Shown: piece by piece, positions 1-11,529 of the stretch
Numbering within the stretch: the first letter of the stretch is position 1
Layout of the letters: each line of letters begins with the position of its first letter
Assembly: GCA_035771165.1 (NCBI GenBank)
Contig: JAWNZC010000419.1
Span: 3,689,001-3,753,000 of the forward strand
Reading direction: 5' to 3'
Length of the DNA stretch: 64,000 nucleotides
From: Paragorgia papillata
Lineage: Eukaryota; Cnidaria; Anthozoa; Scleralcyonacea; Coralliidae
Position numbers and translations under genes: made by a program
The notes under the pieces: generated by a model
Database searches by the model: none
Told to the model about the DNA's origin: nothing
The model's input: only the letters and a program-made list of their open reading frames with translations

Positions 1-255
1 AGGCTCAACTTTATTGACATTTTATGTAATATTTAAAACACGAGCAGGATCTGATAAAACACGTGATGCGAGTGTTTTGAATGGCTTCAAAAACGATTCG
101 TTATTGGATGTTATGTTCATTAGTATTCTTTATATAAAATTGTATGGTCATTAGTATTCTTTCTGACGTCAAGAAGTTTTATCAGGTATAAAACCACGGA
201 CATGGTACTGATTTCCTTTGTGTTTTCCTCATGAATTATTAATGAGTTTTTGAAG
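1..255 (-). repeat. Partial foldback element, CTCATTAATAATTCATGAGG family
   Basis: The stretch ends with the motif TTTCCTCATGAATTATTAAT and holds AT-rich blocks resembling TTTTATCAGATATAAAACAC. The same terminal motif recurs at about 6820, 10557, 46470, 46770, 47255 and 54250, so this is a dispersed non-coding foldback family. The copy runs off the left edge of the window. Confidence 0.6.
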
Positions 256-368
256 ATTTATAAGCACACTTAAGAATTATATCTATTTCTTCTGTAAAGC
301 TGAAGTGCTTATGACACAAAAATTAAGTCTATCTTATTTGACACTAAACTAAACGAACTTATATTTCA

Positions 369-630
369 CAATCGAAATATAGTAAGGTTAGATATACTGC
401 CAAAACAGAGAACGTAGGAATCTAACGTTTCGAGCGAAGGGCTAATTGTTATTGTTATTTTTATCTGATCGACTTATTTTTGGTCACATGATTACCTTTC
501 GTATATAAGCTCATTATTTGTTTATTTACACTCTTTACGTTTCTCTCTGACGAAGGGCCTTCGCTCGAAACGTTAGACTCCTACGTTCTCTGTTTCGGCA
601 GTATATCTAACCTTACTATATTTCGATTGT
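369..630. repeat. Foldback element with ~74-bp inverted arms
   Basis: Positions 369-442 and 557-630 are inverted copies of each other, apart from a few mismatches; both contain the core CGCTCGAAACGTTAGA or its reverse complement. A similar single arm lies at 8675-8740, followed there and here by a GCACGCTACTTTTATTTCAC tail. It is a non-coding dispersed repeat. Confidence 0.75.
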
Positions 631-670
631 TGTTTCTACACTGCCTACGCAGCACGCTACTTTTATTTCA

Positions 671-800
671 CTTATATTTATACTGGGTAACTCTATCATC
701 AGTTATATCTAAACTGTTATCAGATAACTGAGAGCAGGAATCAAACCCGGCTCGCAGAGGTGAAAGGCACATGGGCTAACCACTGTGCCACCAACACCCC
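671..800 (-). mobile_element. tRNA-derived SINE fragment
   Basis: On the minus strand there is an A-box-like TGGCACAGTGGTTAG and a B-box-like GGTTTGATTCC at pol III spacing, followed by a non-tRNA body. A related, longer copy lies at 30826-31082. The tRNA fold is degenerate, so this is a SINE head and not a working tRNA. Confidence 0.6.
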
Positions 801-804
801 ATAA

Positions 805-1130
805 GTGAAAGAACGCTTAAAATGATAAAGTGACATCTTTTGCATTTTTTTATTTGTTTCCTTGCTTCGTTGTTGAGATATTTTAGTTTGTGTAATATGT
901 AAATTAACATTTCACGTCACATGCGCATAATGAGTTATTGGAGAAGGTTACATATCTTTGCTATTATCAAATAGAATCACTTGAAAATTCTACATGTTTG
1001 TTGTTTGAAATTGAATTGAAAAAAAAAAATTGAATTGTTGTGTGAGAAACCACACCCACGTTCTTCCTTGAATTAATTTGCTTTGAAAAAATATATAACT
1101 CCTCCTTTCTCCGATAGTGATAACTAACTA
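805..1130. repeat. Foldback-type repeat related to 53843-54160
   Basis: Blocks here, such as CTTAAAATGATAAAGTGACA and TTCCTTGCTTCGTTGTTGAG, match the element at 53843-54160. The arrangement is partly inverted or shuffled. No coding potential is seen. Confidence 0.5.
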
Positions 1131-1132
1131 GC

Positions 1133-1560
1133 TTAGGGCCTGTTCACATGAGGCGAGTTATCTCGGGGGGTAGGGTTATCCCTATCCCCCGAGATAACTC
1201 GGTGTTAGTTTATTTCCATGTTGAAAAAGTAAACCGTTCACATGAGACCGAGATAACTCGGGGAATAGGGATAACTCGGTTGGAGCGATAGGGTAACCCT
1301 AGCCCCCGAGTTATCCCTACCTCCATGTGAACGCTTTCACCCGAGTTATCTCGGGGGGTAGGGTCAACTTAGGCATGCGTATTTATGCTGTTGCTCGGGA
1401 TAACTCGGGGTGAAGCGTTCACATGAAGCTAGGGTTATCTCGGGGGCCAGGGACAACTCGGTAGTTGCGTTTTATCATGTGAAATAGGGTCAAGTTTGAC
1501 CCTAGCCCCGAGTTATCCCTACCCCCCGAGATAACCCGGTCTCGTGTGAACAGGCCCTTA
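1133..1560. mobile_element. PIF/Harbinger-like MITE with TTA target duplication
   Basis: The ends are near-perfect inverted repeats, AGGGCCTGTTCACATGAG and CTCGTGTGAACAGGCCCT, bordered on both sides by TTA, the 3-bp target typical of PIF/Harbinger elements. The interior is a nested palindrome rich in GAGTTATCTCGGGG and GGTAGGG. It holds no transposase, so it is a non-autonomous element. Its terminus reappears at the 3' ends of several array genes (about 32766, 36479, 45487 and 47488). Confidence 0.75.
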
Positions 1561-1781
1561 GTTACCTACCTCCATCTCGATAACTGACCTAGATACTTAT
1601 ACGTTGTCATAACAATATACAAGAAAATGTAGCGAGCGATTTGTGCGGCCATTATTGTGTTGACAGTTGTAAAAGAACACACGCGCATAAACATTGACAT
1701 TTCATGTCAAGGACTAAGGGCGCAGTCAAGGAATTTTGTCACCGCATGTTGGCGGCAAACTGTAACGTGCCAAAAATCTTA

Positions 1782-2440
1782 AGGGGCGGACCATTAGAAA
1801 AGTGATGGGAGGGACTTTTTTCAGCGTGCACGATTGTTTATTTTTGTCAATTGCTCGTGCAGGATTTTCCCCCCAGCATTTTCAGTGTGCAATTAAAGAA
1901 CTGACCTTCAAATTTTCACCAATAGCGGCGCCATCTTGAATTTGCAATGCATTGTGGTCTATCCAGGATAACAAGCTTAATTAAAATGCGATTGCTTAGT
2001 GTTGAGATACAATGAGGTATTTTTATCTTTATAAACACTTTCGTGGCAACAATGTGTAAATATGATCGTTGTACTGATATTGGTAAAAGCAACAATTCTC
2101 GTACGTATAAGGATAGATTCATGATCACAAGTGTATCCTTATACGTCTTAGCCTTATTACTTTCACTAATATCACAACGTTCATATTTAGACATTGTTGC
2201 AACGAAAGTGTTTATAAAGAAAAAATTACCTCATTGTATCTCCACACTTTATAGTAATCACCTTTTTAATTAAGCTTGTTACCCTGGATAGATCACAAGG
2301 CATTATGAATTCAAGATGGCGCTGTTATTGGTGAAAAGGTTCCATTTTCTTTCATGTACACGAATTTTTCTCCCGTTCAAACTGCCTTGCTCGATGTTTT
2401 TTTGGTCCCCGCCCTCACTTATTTAATGGTCCGTTCCTAA
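1782..2440. mobile_element. Large foldback element with nested palindrome
   Basis: Outer ends resembling GGCGGACCATTA face their inverted counterpart TAATGGTCCG. Inside, 1913-2336 is a long inverted repeat with arms of about 200 bp; CAAGATGGCGC and its complement lie near the arm tips. Short open frames here are by-products of the palindrome. Confidence 0.65.
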
Positions 2441-2739
2441 CTTTCGTTGAATATCGCGGAGTAATTTCTCGCAGGATACACCCCTCCGGGCACTGAATTG
2501 TAATCTCGTCTTTTGAAGTGGCATTTTAAAGCAGTAGCATTGAGCCATTATGAAAATAAGGGGATCGACGTACTATATATAGCAAAGAAACAATACATTG
2601 CTGCATGCCTATATAGCTGTCAGCTGAAGCCCTCTTTCTGACCGTTTTTGCTTGGTCAAGCAGGAATGGGGTAATCACTTGTCAAAGCATCGCTGCCAAG
2701 GATGATTGAGGGTTCGCCCTTTGACGAGTAGTTTGGCGA

Positions 2740-3346
2740 AGGTGTTTATATGGAGGCGAGCCAGCACGGGTAGCCAGCTTTGCCGATATCGTACTTGTGC
2801 TATTATTTGTTGTTAATTTTCACCTTGTGTTTATATTAGAGCAGAGCCAGCCCGCCTTCCCGAGATCTCGCTTTGTTTAAGGGGGTGTTTATATGGAGGC
2901 GACCAGCCCGGGTACCCAAGTTAGCTCGCTTCGCCAAGATGATTTTAATTGTGTTTACATGAGAAGGGCTCTAGCTCGCCTAGCCAGGCTGGCTTGTCTG
3001 TTGTCCTAATTGCGTAATTTATCAGTTCTGGTAAGACAAGAAGTCTCATTGTTTTAAATATGAACTGTACATGAACAAGCAGAACTTTTGAATTGTTAAT
3101 ATGTCGAAAAAATGTGATAAAAACAAATTTTGTCGCCGTGTACGAAGCTTTTAATGCCAGCTTGGGCAGGCGAGCTAGCCCGGTCAATCGTGTTTACATG
3201 GGGAAAATCCAGCCTGGGTAACCGAAAATATCTCGGCCTCACACAAAGCGAGATGTCGGCTTCGGTTCTCATATAAACACAAGATGAAAATTAACAAGAA
3301 ATAATAGCTGTTACTTGGGCTGGCTGGCCTTCATATAAACACCCTC
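2740..3346. mobile_element. Composite foldback element, GGTGTTTATATG ends
   Basis: The left end GGTGTTTATATGGAGGCGA at 2740 recurs at 2884. The right end at about 3330-3346 is the complement, CATATAAACACC. The interior is full of short palindromes such as CCAGCCCGGGTA. Two partly overlapping elements of one family seem to be present. Confidence 0.6.
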
Positions 3347-3877
3347 TAAATGCGCGTTCACATTAGCAGACTCGGACTAAATAGATTTGGACTGAGGATG
3401 GACTGTTACTATAGAAATCCCCAAACTGTAAAACAGAGTACAAATTTCGAATCGTTGCCACGCCCATGGAAAGAGTTTGTCGACTCTCCATCGAAGCTCG
3501 CGTGTGTTTTCTCCGAGTGCTCTTATTTCTTAATGCAATACAGAAAAAGTTGACAGGATGGGTATAAATAAGGTTTAACCGAGTTACAACTGTACAGACT
3601 AAACTAAAAAAACAGCAATTTGGAAATAGTTGAAATCTCACATACCGTGTAACCGCAAAGTGAAGCACTATATAGCGCATGAGTCGTCTGCATGCATGAG
3701 GTTGTAAAAATCAATCATTATTGGATATTGTATTTCTAAGATTTGAGACGCACATGAAATACGTGATAGATGCATATTAAGTCGAACAGTTTTTCACCAT
3801 CTTGTTAAAAAAAACTTAGGGCATTGTATATGATGTATTGTTTGTTCCTATAGCCGAACTGCTTCGAATTTATAACT
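3347..3877. other. Unassigned spacer
   Basis: AT-rich DNA next to the 3' end of the candidate peptide gene. No convincing gene, RNA or clear repeat was found; the short open frames on both strands show no recognisable domain. Confidence 0.4.
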
Positions 3878-4296
3878 TTAAAAATCTTCAACATTCTTGC
3901 TTTTTGCATCATAGTCCGAAGGCTGTAGGCAATCGGAAGAAATCCGGCAAATCCCGCGTAAGCGTTTCCTGTATATTTAGTGTATTGCAGCCACATTTTA
4001 ATTATCTTACCAAACCATAAAGCTTCAAGCATTTCCTGTAGTTAATATACCTTTTAATAACGCTCATCTAAAACGCTAATCCTCACTTACTTGTTATTTG
4101 GAAAAAAAAACCGTCCTCTTGTTGGCCTTGCAAAGCGTTTTCCACTGGTACGCCACAATCTTGATACTGCTCTTCGTCTAGTAGTTCTACTTCTAGGGAA
4201 CCTAGTAAAAGCTTCTCCACTTTTCAACAACAATAATGCAGTAAGCAAAAACAGAAGCATCGACGCCAGGAGAAGGTGGTAGATACGAAAACGCAT
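3878..4296 (-). CDS. Candidate two-exon gene: small secreted Arg-rich peptide precursor
   Basis: Exon 1 (4296-4091) starts at an ATG with A at -3. It encodes a hydrophobic leader, residues 1-29 (MRFRIYHLLLASML, then LLFLLTALLLL), followed by an Arg-rich stretch. It meets a strong donor, GTAAGTGAGG (4090-4081). A 122-base intron ends in TATACAG (3975-3969). Exon 2 (3968-3878) keeps the frame, creates a KKR site, then reads LRGICRISSDCLQPSDYD and a further 9 residues to a TAA stop. The joined frame is 297 bases, 98 residues plus stop. Leader, basic cleavage site and a short tail with two cysteines fit a neuropeptide, hormone or host-defence precursor. I recognise no family. The splice model is read by eye; without it exon 1 stops at once. 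A chance open frame remains possible. Confidence 0.45.
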
Positions 4297-5178
4297 TTTC
4301 AGCTTTTAAAACGCCCTGTGCTGCAGTCCTGTACCGTTCGTGCGTCGTCTTCGAGATACTTTAAATGTTGAGAAATGAGTCATGTCAAACAGTTTCAGGT
4401 ATTTGGAACGTGGGTTTTATTACATACTGACGACATTCTGACGTAGCTACCAGCAAAGGCAAGACGTTTTCTTAAACGTTGTATAGCAAACATGCATGAT
4501 ACTGATTCCTTTAAGCAAACGCAATGTGATGTAGCCTTTAACAATTTAACGTTAAGGAATCTTGTCAGTAGGGAAAAATAGACCTATTACTTTTTCTAGA
4601 GCAACGGAGCTATAAGTTAATATTGCCCATATTAGTAAGAGCTTGTATGTTCTTTCATCGGTCATTCATTTGTGTTAAATAAACAGTTACAAAAATAGAC
4701 TTAACATCGAAATCGGTATGTACGTTATTTTTTCATGGATTCAGCAAGAGAATGATTATATTCAAGTATACATTGCAATTGTTCTATTATGCATGTTGGA
4801 ATCCGCTAGGGTCAGGCTTGACTAATTCACTAATGAGATGAGTCTTGTATATAGTTAGCAGGAAGGAATATCGCCGTTTGGTGAAATTCTATTTATCACA
4901 TTCGATAGCGAACCTTATAGTAATTGGCATTGTCAGTGGTAATTAAAAGACTTGTGAGTCCTTAAACTTGTCATGTTAGTTGCTATCATCACACATCAGT
5001 TTAGGGATTTCTCATTAGCCATAAATGTTTATTATTTTGATACCGAAGAGTGGGCAAGCCCAAGTTTTGACAGCAGAAAGTTTGGTAAATAAATCTGCTT
5101 AATTACCACTTCATTAATACCGTAGAGTCTCGAAAGTAACCGCCCCCAAAAGTAACCGCCCTTTCGAAAGTAGCCGCC
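4297..5178. other. Unassigned AT-rich spacer
   Basis: This lies upstream of the candidate peptide gene and would hold its promoter. No clear TATA box, repeat element or coding region was recognised. Confidence 0.4.
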
Positions 5179-5224
<46 letters not shown>

Positions 5225-5599
5225 TAGAGCGCAAAAAAACCAAATATGAAGAAATAGTTAGACAACAAAGTGAACACTTTAGCACTGTTAAATTTGTCAA
5301 TCTCTCGATTAGTTCACTCGGTGTTTTCGCAAAAGAGTGTACCTCCTTTATAGCAATGTTAAACGATGTAGGAGTTGATGTGAAGCATCAAAATTATTGT
5401 GTCAGAAAAATGATATCTATTGCCATCAGAACAACCTATTATATTTTTTGCTGCAGAAATAAGGAATGGACGAATCCTGACTTACTGAACTTTTAAGTTT
5501 TTAAGTAGCTTAGTTGTGATTCAAGTAGTCGATTGTAAATTACCTCGATGAGTGAGATTTACAATTGTTTGTTTAGAAAAAAATCATTAATAAAGTTTC

Positions 5600-5630
<31 letters not shown>
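5179..5630 (+). pseudogene. 5'-truncated non-LTR retrotransposon, copy A
   Basis: An (ATT)n tract (5179-5224) precedes a short coding remnant (about 5226-5496) whose translation contains KFVNLSISSLGVFA and IAIRTTYYIFCCRNKEW. This is the extreme C-terminal part of a reverse-transcriptase polyprotein. The 3' UTR ends with AATAAAGTTTCC and an (ATT)n tail (5601-5630). Copies B and C directly downstream have the same C-terminus and 3' end. The catalytic domain is missing, so the copy is dead. Confidence 0.7.
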
Positions 5631-5632
<2 letters not shown>

Positions 5633-6018
5633 GTCAAAGTGAACAATTCAGATCAGTTAAATTTGTAAACCTATCGGTTAGCTGCCTTGGTGTCTTTGCA
5701 GCAGAATGTTCTACATTCATAGAAATGCTGAATGATCTTAGTCTTGACAAGACTCACCAAAAATATTGTATTAATAGAATGACGACGATCGCAATCAGAA
5801 CCACCTATTACATATTCTGTTGCCGAATCAAGGAATGCACAAATCCTGAACGGCTAACTTTTTAAAATTATTGTATTGTATATTTGTTTTATGTTGTTAT
5901 ATATAGATATTAGTTATATATTGTTAGTGTTGATTCAAGTAGCCGATTGTAAATTACCTTAAATAAGCGAGATTTACAATTGTTGTATATTATCTAAAAA
6001 GACATTTAATAAAGTTTC

Positions 6019-6051
<33 letters not shown>
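5631..6051 (+). pseudogene. 5'-truncated non-LTR retrotransposon, copy B
   Basis: The coding remnant (5631-5865) is homologous to copy A: KFVNLSVSCLGVFA, then IAIRTTYYIFCCRIKE. A 3' UTR ends in AATAAAGTTTCC and (ATT)n (6020-6051). It starts exactly where the microsatellite tail of copy A stops. The longer open frame beginning at 5548 is a run-on through the tail of copy A and is not real. Confidence 0.7.
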
Positions 6052-6052
<1 letters not shown>

Positions 6053-7143
6053 CATTGGACATTTTACATCCTCGTTCAACTCCATATGGTCTTCCGTCCA
6101 ACACGACCTCCTCAAGACTCATCTTCAACTTCACCATTCGATACATTAACAACACACTCCCGACACGCAAAAATTTATCGAAATGGGGATCTCTCCAACA
6201 TCTGATTGCTTTTTCTGCTCGACACCTGAAACCTTACTCCACGTTGTCGCTGGATGCAAAACGTACCTGGAAGAAGGTCGATTCACATGGCGTCATGACT
6301 CTGTTCTTAATTTCATTGCATATATATATATATATATATTCAATCCGTACAACATTCCACTCTTTATGTTGGCTTCAACAGCCCCTCAGTTCTCACGGGA
6401 GATGAGTTGCGTCCTGACCTTCTTTTCACCATTGATAACAAATATCTTTACATCCTTGCGCTCACCGTCGGATTTGAGTCCAATCTTCACCGCAACGTCA
6501 CCCGTAAGAAACACAAATATCTCGATGTAGTTAACGAAAAACAAAGAAACTATGAAAAGGTTAAGTTCATAAATCTATCTCTGAGTGCACTTGGAATTTT
6601 CGGACAGTCATCAATGGATTTCATTGAAATGCTAAAAGACTTTAAAGACACTCCCTGTAGAAAGTATATCGTAAAGAAAATCATCAACATATCAATAAGA
6701 ACCTCGTATTATGTATTTTGTCGACGTAACAAAGAATGGAATAACCCGAAACTAATGACATTCTAAGATTTTTATTCTCATGTAGCATCAGTTCAAATAG
6801 TCAGCGGTAAACTACCTTTAAAAAACTCATTAATAATTCATGAGGAAAACACAAAGAAAAATCGTAACCGTATCGTGGTTTTATATGTGATAAAACATTC
6901 TCCTGATTTACATAAACTTTAGCTTTGATTTTCTCGCCTTAGACAACGTTATTTTTCAAAATTACTACGCCAACGAACTTACCAAATGGTGATCGTTTTT
7001 AAAGCCATTCAAAACACTCGCAGAACATGTTTTATCAGATCTTTATATCTAATAAAACACTCCTGCTCATGTTTTAAATATTACGTAAAAGCGAGGTTTA
7101 TCATTGTAATTTCTACGTTTAATGACCAATAAATAAAGTTTAC

Positions 7144-7179
<36 letters not shown>
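6052..7179 (+). pseudogene. 5'-truncated non-LTR retrotransposon, copy C, frameshifted
   Basis: This is the longest of the three stumps. It keeps an upstream part with the zinc-knuckle-like CFFCSTPETLLHVVAGC followed by RFTWRHDSV, typical of the region after the RT domain in non-LTR elements. The part that ends copies A and B follows (KFINLSLSALGIFG, ISIRTSYYVFCRRNKEW). At least one frameshift (near 6180) and a TA microsatellite (6318-6340) break it. Its 3' UTR is split by a foldback element at 6816-7086 and ends in AATAAAGTTTACG plus (TTA)n. Confidence 0.7.
6816..7086. mobile_element. Foldback element inserted in the 3' UTR of copy C
   Basis: The sequence starts with CTCATTAATAATTCATGAGG and resembles 10551-10845. 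The flanks TAAACTACCTTT and AGCGAGGTTTATC join directly in the uninterrupted copy B as TAAATTACCTTAAATAAGCG, which defines the insertion. Confidence 0.65.
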
Positions 7180-7184
<5 letters not shown>

Positions 7185-7574
7185 GCGCAACTAGAAAATT
7201 TCGAGGGCAGGGGTTGAACGCAAAAAAAGGGCAAAGTCGTTCAGTATTCTAAACAATTTGGGACTAGAAGGCAGTGGTGTGGGAAGCAGAGATTCTAGGG
7301 GGGTCCGGGGGCATGTTCCCCCGGAAATTTTTTGAATTTTAGGTCTCTGAAACGGCATTTCCTGCATTTTTAGGACGCTTTTCTCGTATTTTCAGTTGCG
7401 GAAATGTTTATTTTGGTCTCGCATTATTGCGGAGAATTGTATTGCGTGCTACAACACGATTAATTATCTGTTTATCTAATGTCTAACCTAGTATTAGAGG
7501 TCTCACAAAAAGGGCAGGGGTTAAAAAGGGCAGGGGTTGCAACCCCCCCAACCCCCCCCCTAGTTGCGCCCCTG
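7180..7574. mobile_element. hAT-like MITE, perfect 15-bp TIRs
   Basis: The ends CAGGGGCGCAACTAG and CTAGTTGCGCCCCTG are exact inverted repeats. The element sits inside an ATT microsatellite, so the target duplication cannot be read. Ends of the form CAGGGGCG are common in hAT elements; the class call is inference. No transposase is present. Confidence 0.7.
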
Positions 7575-8060
<486 letters not shown>

Positions 8061-9592
8061 ATTTGAAAATTGCAACACAGCGATGGTATAGCGGCGGTGG
8101 AATGATAATGGCTTCCAGTTAACTGCTTTAGTGCTTGCGATGCTGACGAATTGGTAGAGGGAAGGTCAAGCATAATTCTAGCGGCATTGTTATCATTGTT
8201 ATTGCATTGTTATTGCTGCATTGTTTTTTAACACTTAGGCCTGGTTCATACGCATTTAATTCAGGCGAATTTAATTCAGGCGAATTTAATTCAGGCGACT
8301 ATAGTCGACGTAAACTCGAATTCGTTTCATACGACGAATTTAATTCAGTGACGAGCAAGGAAAATCTTGCTAGATCGCGCCAAAAACGTCCAAACGCATG
8401 CGAAGTAAACAAAAATCTGATCACAGGCTCAAAAAATATGTTATCATAATTTATTTTATTTTACTCAGATAAAAAGCTCTGCTCGAAACGTCACTATTTC
8501 GTACGTTAGTAATTAAAAATCTCGACAGTTCACCACCTTATGGCTTTGTTATATCGAAAATACTTTTGAAAAAGACATGTCTTTTACGCATAACAATGGC
8601 GTCAGTAGCGTTGTAAGATGTATACATATTTGGCGCTAAAACGGGGGAGAAATTAAAAGTCCGCATTCTGATAGGCCTCTCTGACGAAGGGCCTTCGCTC
8701 GAAACCTTAGACTCCTGCGTTCCCTGTTTCGGCAGTATATCAAACCTTCAGCACTACCTACTCAGCACGCTACTTTTATTTCACTGTTTGGCATTCTGAT
8801 AGCCTTGGATGGGCATATGGTATAGATCAATGAATGATATTGTATATTAAGTGCCACTTCTAGCGATTACATGGGCGATTTCAGCCCAGTTGACCGGGCT
8901 GAACTTTCAACTCCATAATGCCAATAATCGGATTAAATAGATAAAACTAAACTAATATTTAACACTAATCTTTACTTCTAAGATTACAACCGTAAATAAG
9001 TAAACCCCAAAACCCTCTTACTACAAACGTACAGAGACAAGATAATTAAATTGGCAATTTGTTTAAGCAAAATGAAAAGGTAATATACTGCCGAGATTTT
9101 AGTTACGAAATACTGACGTTTCCAGCCGAGTCCTATATGTTTCGATTACTAAAAATTTCGACATACCAAAACACTGCCTACGCAGCACTCTACTTTTTTA
9201 CAGTTTTTGTTTACGTCAACTGTTAGCAAGTTGTGTGTTTTTACACGTGTATAGGGTGTAAAAATGACCAAGGTAGCCAAAATTTTCGCTCACTCAAGAC
9301 TACACGATGACAACCGTGAAGAATATACACGGTGAAGAATATATGTTACGGATACTTAAAGTTATGACAATATGGTGGCTTGTGTCAATCAATTTTTGAA
9401 TCCGCGTCACCGTGTTGATTTTGGCCATGTGCCTTGACCAGAAACAGAAGACTTTTTTTGGCCTACGCTAAAATGTGTTTAAAAATGAAGTTTCCCATAG
9501 TTTTTTTTTTATGATTCCGTAGAATAACTTTAGATTCATAAAAAATTCCTTTCATTTTTTCAAGCTGTTTTTTATATCGTATCCATATGAAT

Positions 9593-9593
<1 letters not shown>
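8061..9593. other. Repeat-rich spacer
   Basis: It contains three tandem copies of a 15-bp unit AATTTAATTCAGGCG (about 8257-8300). It also has an arm of the CGCTCGAAAC foldback family (8675-8790) and a related tail at about 9160-9200. No gene was recognised. Confidence 0.5.
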
Positions 9594-9625
<32 letters not shown>

Positions 9626-9895
9626 CTTTTGTCATGTTTTGTTTTGTTTTGTTTTGTCATGTTTTGTTTTGTTTCGTTTTGTTTCGTTTTGTTTCGTTTT
9701 GTTTTGTTTTGTCATGTTTTGTTTTGTTTTGTTTCGTTTTGTTTCGTTTTGTTTCGTTTTGTTTTGTTTTGTCATGTTTTGTTTTGTTTTGTATTGTATT
9801 GTTTTGTTTTGTTTTGTTTTGTTTTTGTCATGTTTTGTTTTGTTTTGTTTTGTTACTTTTGTTTTGTTTTTTGTTTTTTTTTGTTTTCTGTATTA
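9594..9895. repeat. GTTTT pentanucleotide array
   Basis: About 300 bp of (GTTTT)n with regularly spaced variants GTTTC and GTCAT. The unit is five bases, so all three frames stay open and give meaningless Phe/Cys/Val-rich translations. Confidence 0.9.
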
Positions 9896-11529
9896 CATTT
9901 ATAATATGTATTTTCATATATTGGTTTTGACTATTTTATAGGGACAAGACACATTGCAAAATCTGCCAAAATACCAGAAACCTCGCCAAAATAAAACAGA
10001 GGAACGCATGTGAGTACAAAATGATTCTATATACTTTATACGTTAAACTGAATTGCTATGAAAATTCGTCTATCTTATCTTTTTCATTCACTCTAAAAAT
10101 TTGTGCTGAAATATTTTCTCTCTGAAAAGGATGCTTCTGAAAAGCTGTAGCTTCGAAACGTAATTTTAATGTTTTCGCTGAAGTTTTCGTAGTAATTCTC
10201 ACATTCTAAATGTGTATGTATATAATAAAACAATTATAATCGCAATATCGAAAATTGTATAACTCTCTGTTATATCCCGGTTATAAAATATACCAGAAAA
10301 TGGTATACTTTAGTTTTTATATATATATATACTATTGCCTGAGTGCCAATGTATATTTAATAATATCAATAATTATTAAGTAAAAGTATTGAGCACTCTT
10401 CGAGCTATACGCAACACAATCTGGTTTATATATATATATATATAATATATATATATATATTCCGGCTATATAATATACCAAAAAATAGTATACTTTATAA
10501 TCCACTGTTATATACAGGTTATAAAATATACCATAAAAAGGTATATACTTCAAAAACTCATTAATAATTCATGAGGAAAATTCAAAAGAAACTAAAGTTT
10601 AATCAGCGTCTTTATATGTGATAAAGATACGTCCTGATTTACATAAACTTTAGCTTTGATTTTCTCGGCTTAGACAAGGTTATTTTTCAAACTTACTACG
10701 CCAATGAACTTATCAAGTGGTTCGTTTTTGAAGCCGTTCAATAAACTCGCAGTTCGTGTTTTATCAGATATAAAAACACTCGGCTTCGCCTCGTGTCTTT
10801 ATATCTGTTAAAACACTCCTTCTCGTTTATTAAACAGTACTTAATAACCGGTTGTTATATCCCGGTTCTATAATATACCAGAAAACGGTGTACTTGATAA
10901 CCAGTTGTTATATCCGGCCTGGCTGTCATAACCAGATGACAAACACATGAGCATAAAATAAAATAATTTGCACGACAGCTTTATTAAACGTACTAAAAAC
11001 GATAACAGTATAAAGTTAAAAATTATACTTCGATCAATTCACCACAAATCCACAATTACAAAAACAACAAAAAGATACCCTCATGCAAAACATGAAACTC
11101 AGAAATTGTCTGCATCAAAGCCTGCTTAATTAAAAGAAAAGAAAACAGTCAGATAAGTAATGGAAACTATGAGAAAATCTTTAAAAAAACACGGATTTAG
11201 ATGATACCGAAAAGACTGTGATGTACTTATATGACAGGCCCATAAAGATACTTTATATTTCACAAATCACAAGCCAGAAATCCCTATTAGATTAGATTAA
11301 AAACAAAACAACAAAACACTTACTGTCTCCTTGATTAATCCTCCATATTCAGCCATAAATCACTTGTACGGTGTGACACAGATTGGAAGTGGGAATTATT
11401 CAAATATAATGTATTATTATCATTCGTAAAGGCCTCTATCGTCGCTGCATGTCTACATCCAGAGTTTGATGTTCGAAATGTTTTGGCGAAAGATATTGCA
11501 CTTCACATGCCTTTATCTTTATAAAATTC
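9896..11529. other. Repeat spacer with TA microsatellites and foldback copy
   Basis: TA repeats lie at 10318-10332 and 10424-10460. Three copies of a module resembling GTTATATCCCGGTTATAAAA and TATACCA lie at about 10268, 10461-10545 and 10851-10915. A foldback of the CTCATTAATAATTCATGAGG family occupies 10551-10845. Positions 10930-11500 show nothing recognisable. Confidence 0.5.

Noticed and set aside
1916..2273. Overlapping open frames on both strands with similar proteins (ATKVFIK, PHCISTL)
   Set aside because: They mirror each other because the region is a long palindrome; foldback artefact.
9587..9941. Phe/Cys-rich open frames
   Set aside because: A five-base repeat keeps all frames open; no coding signal.
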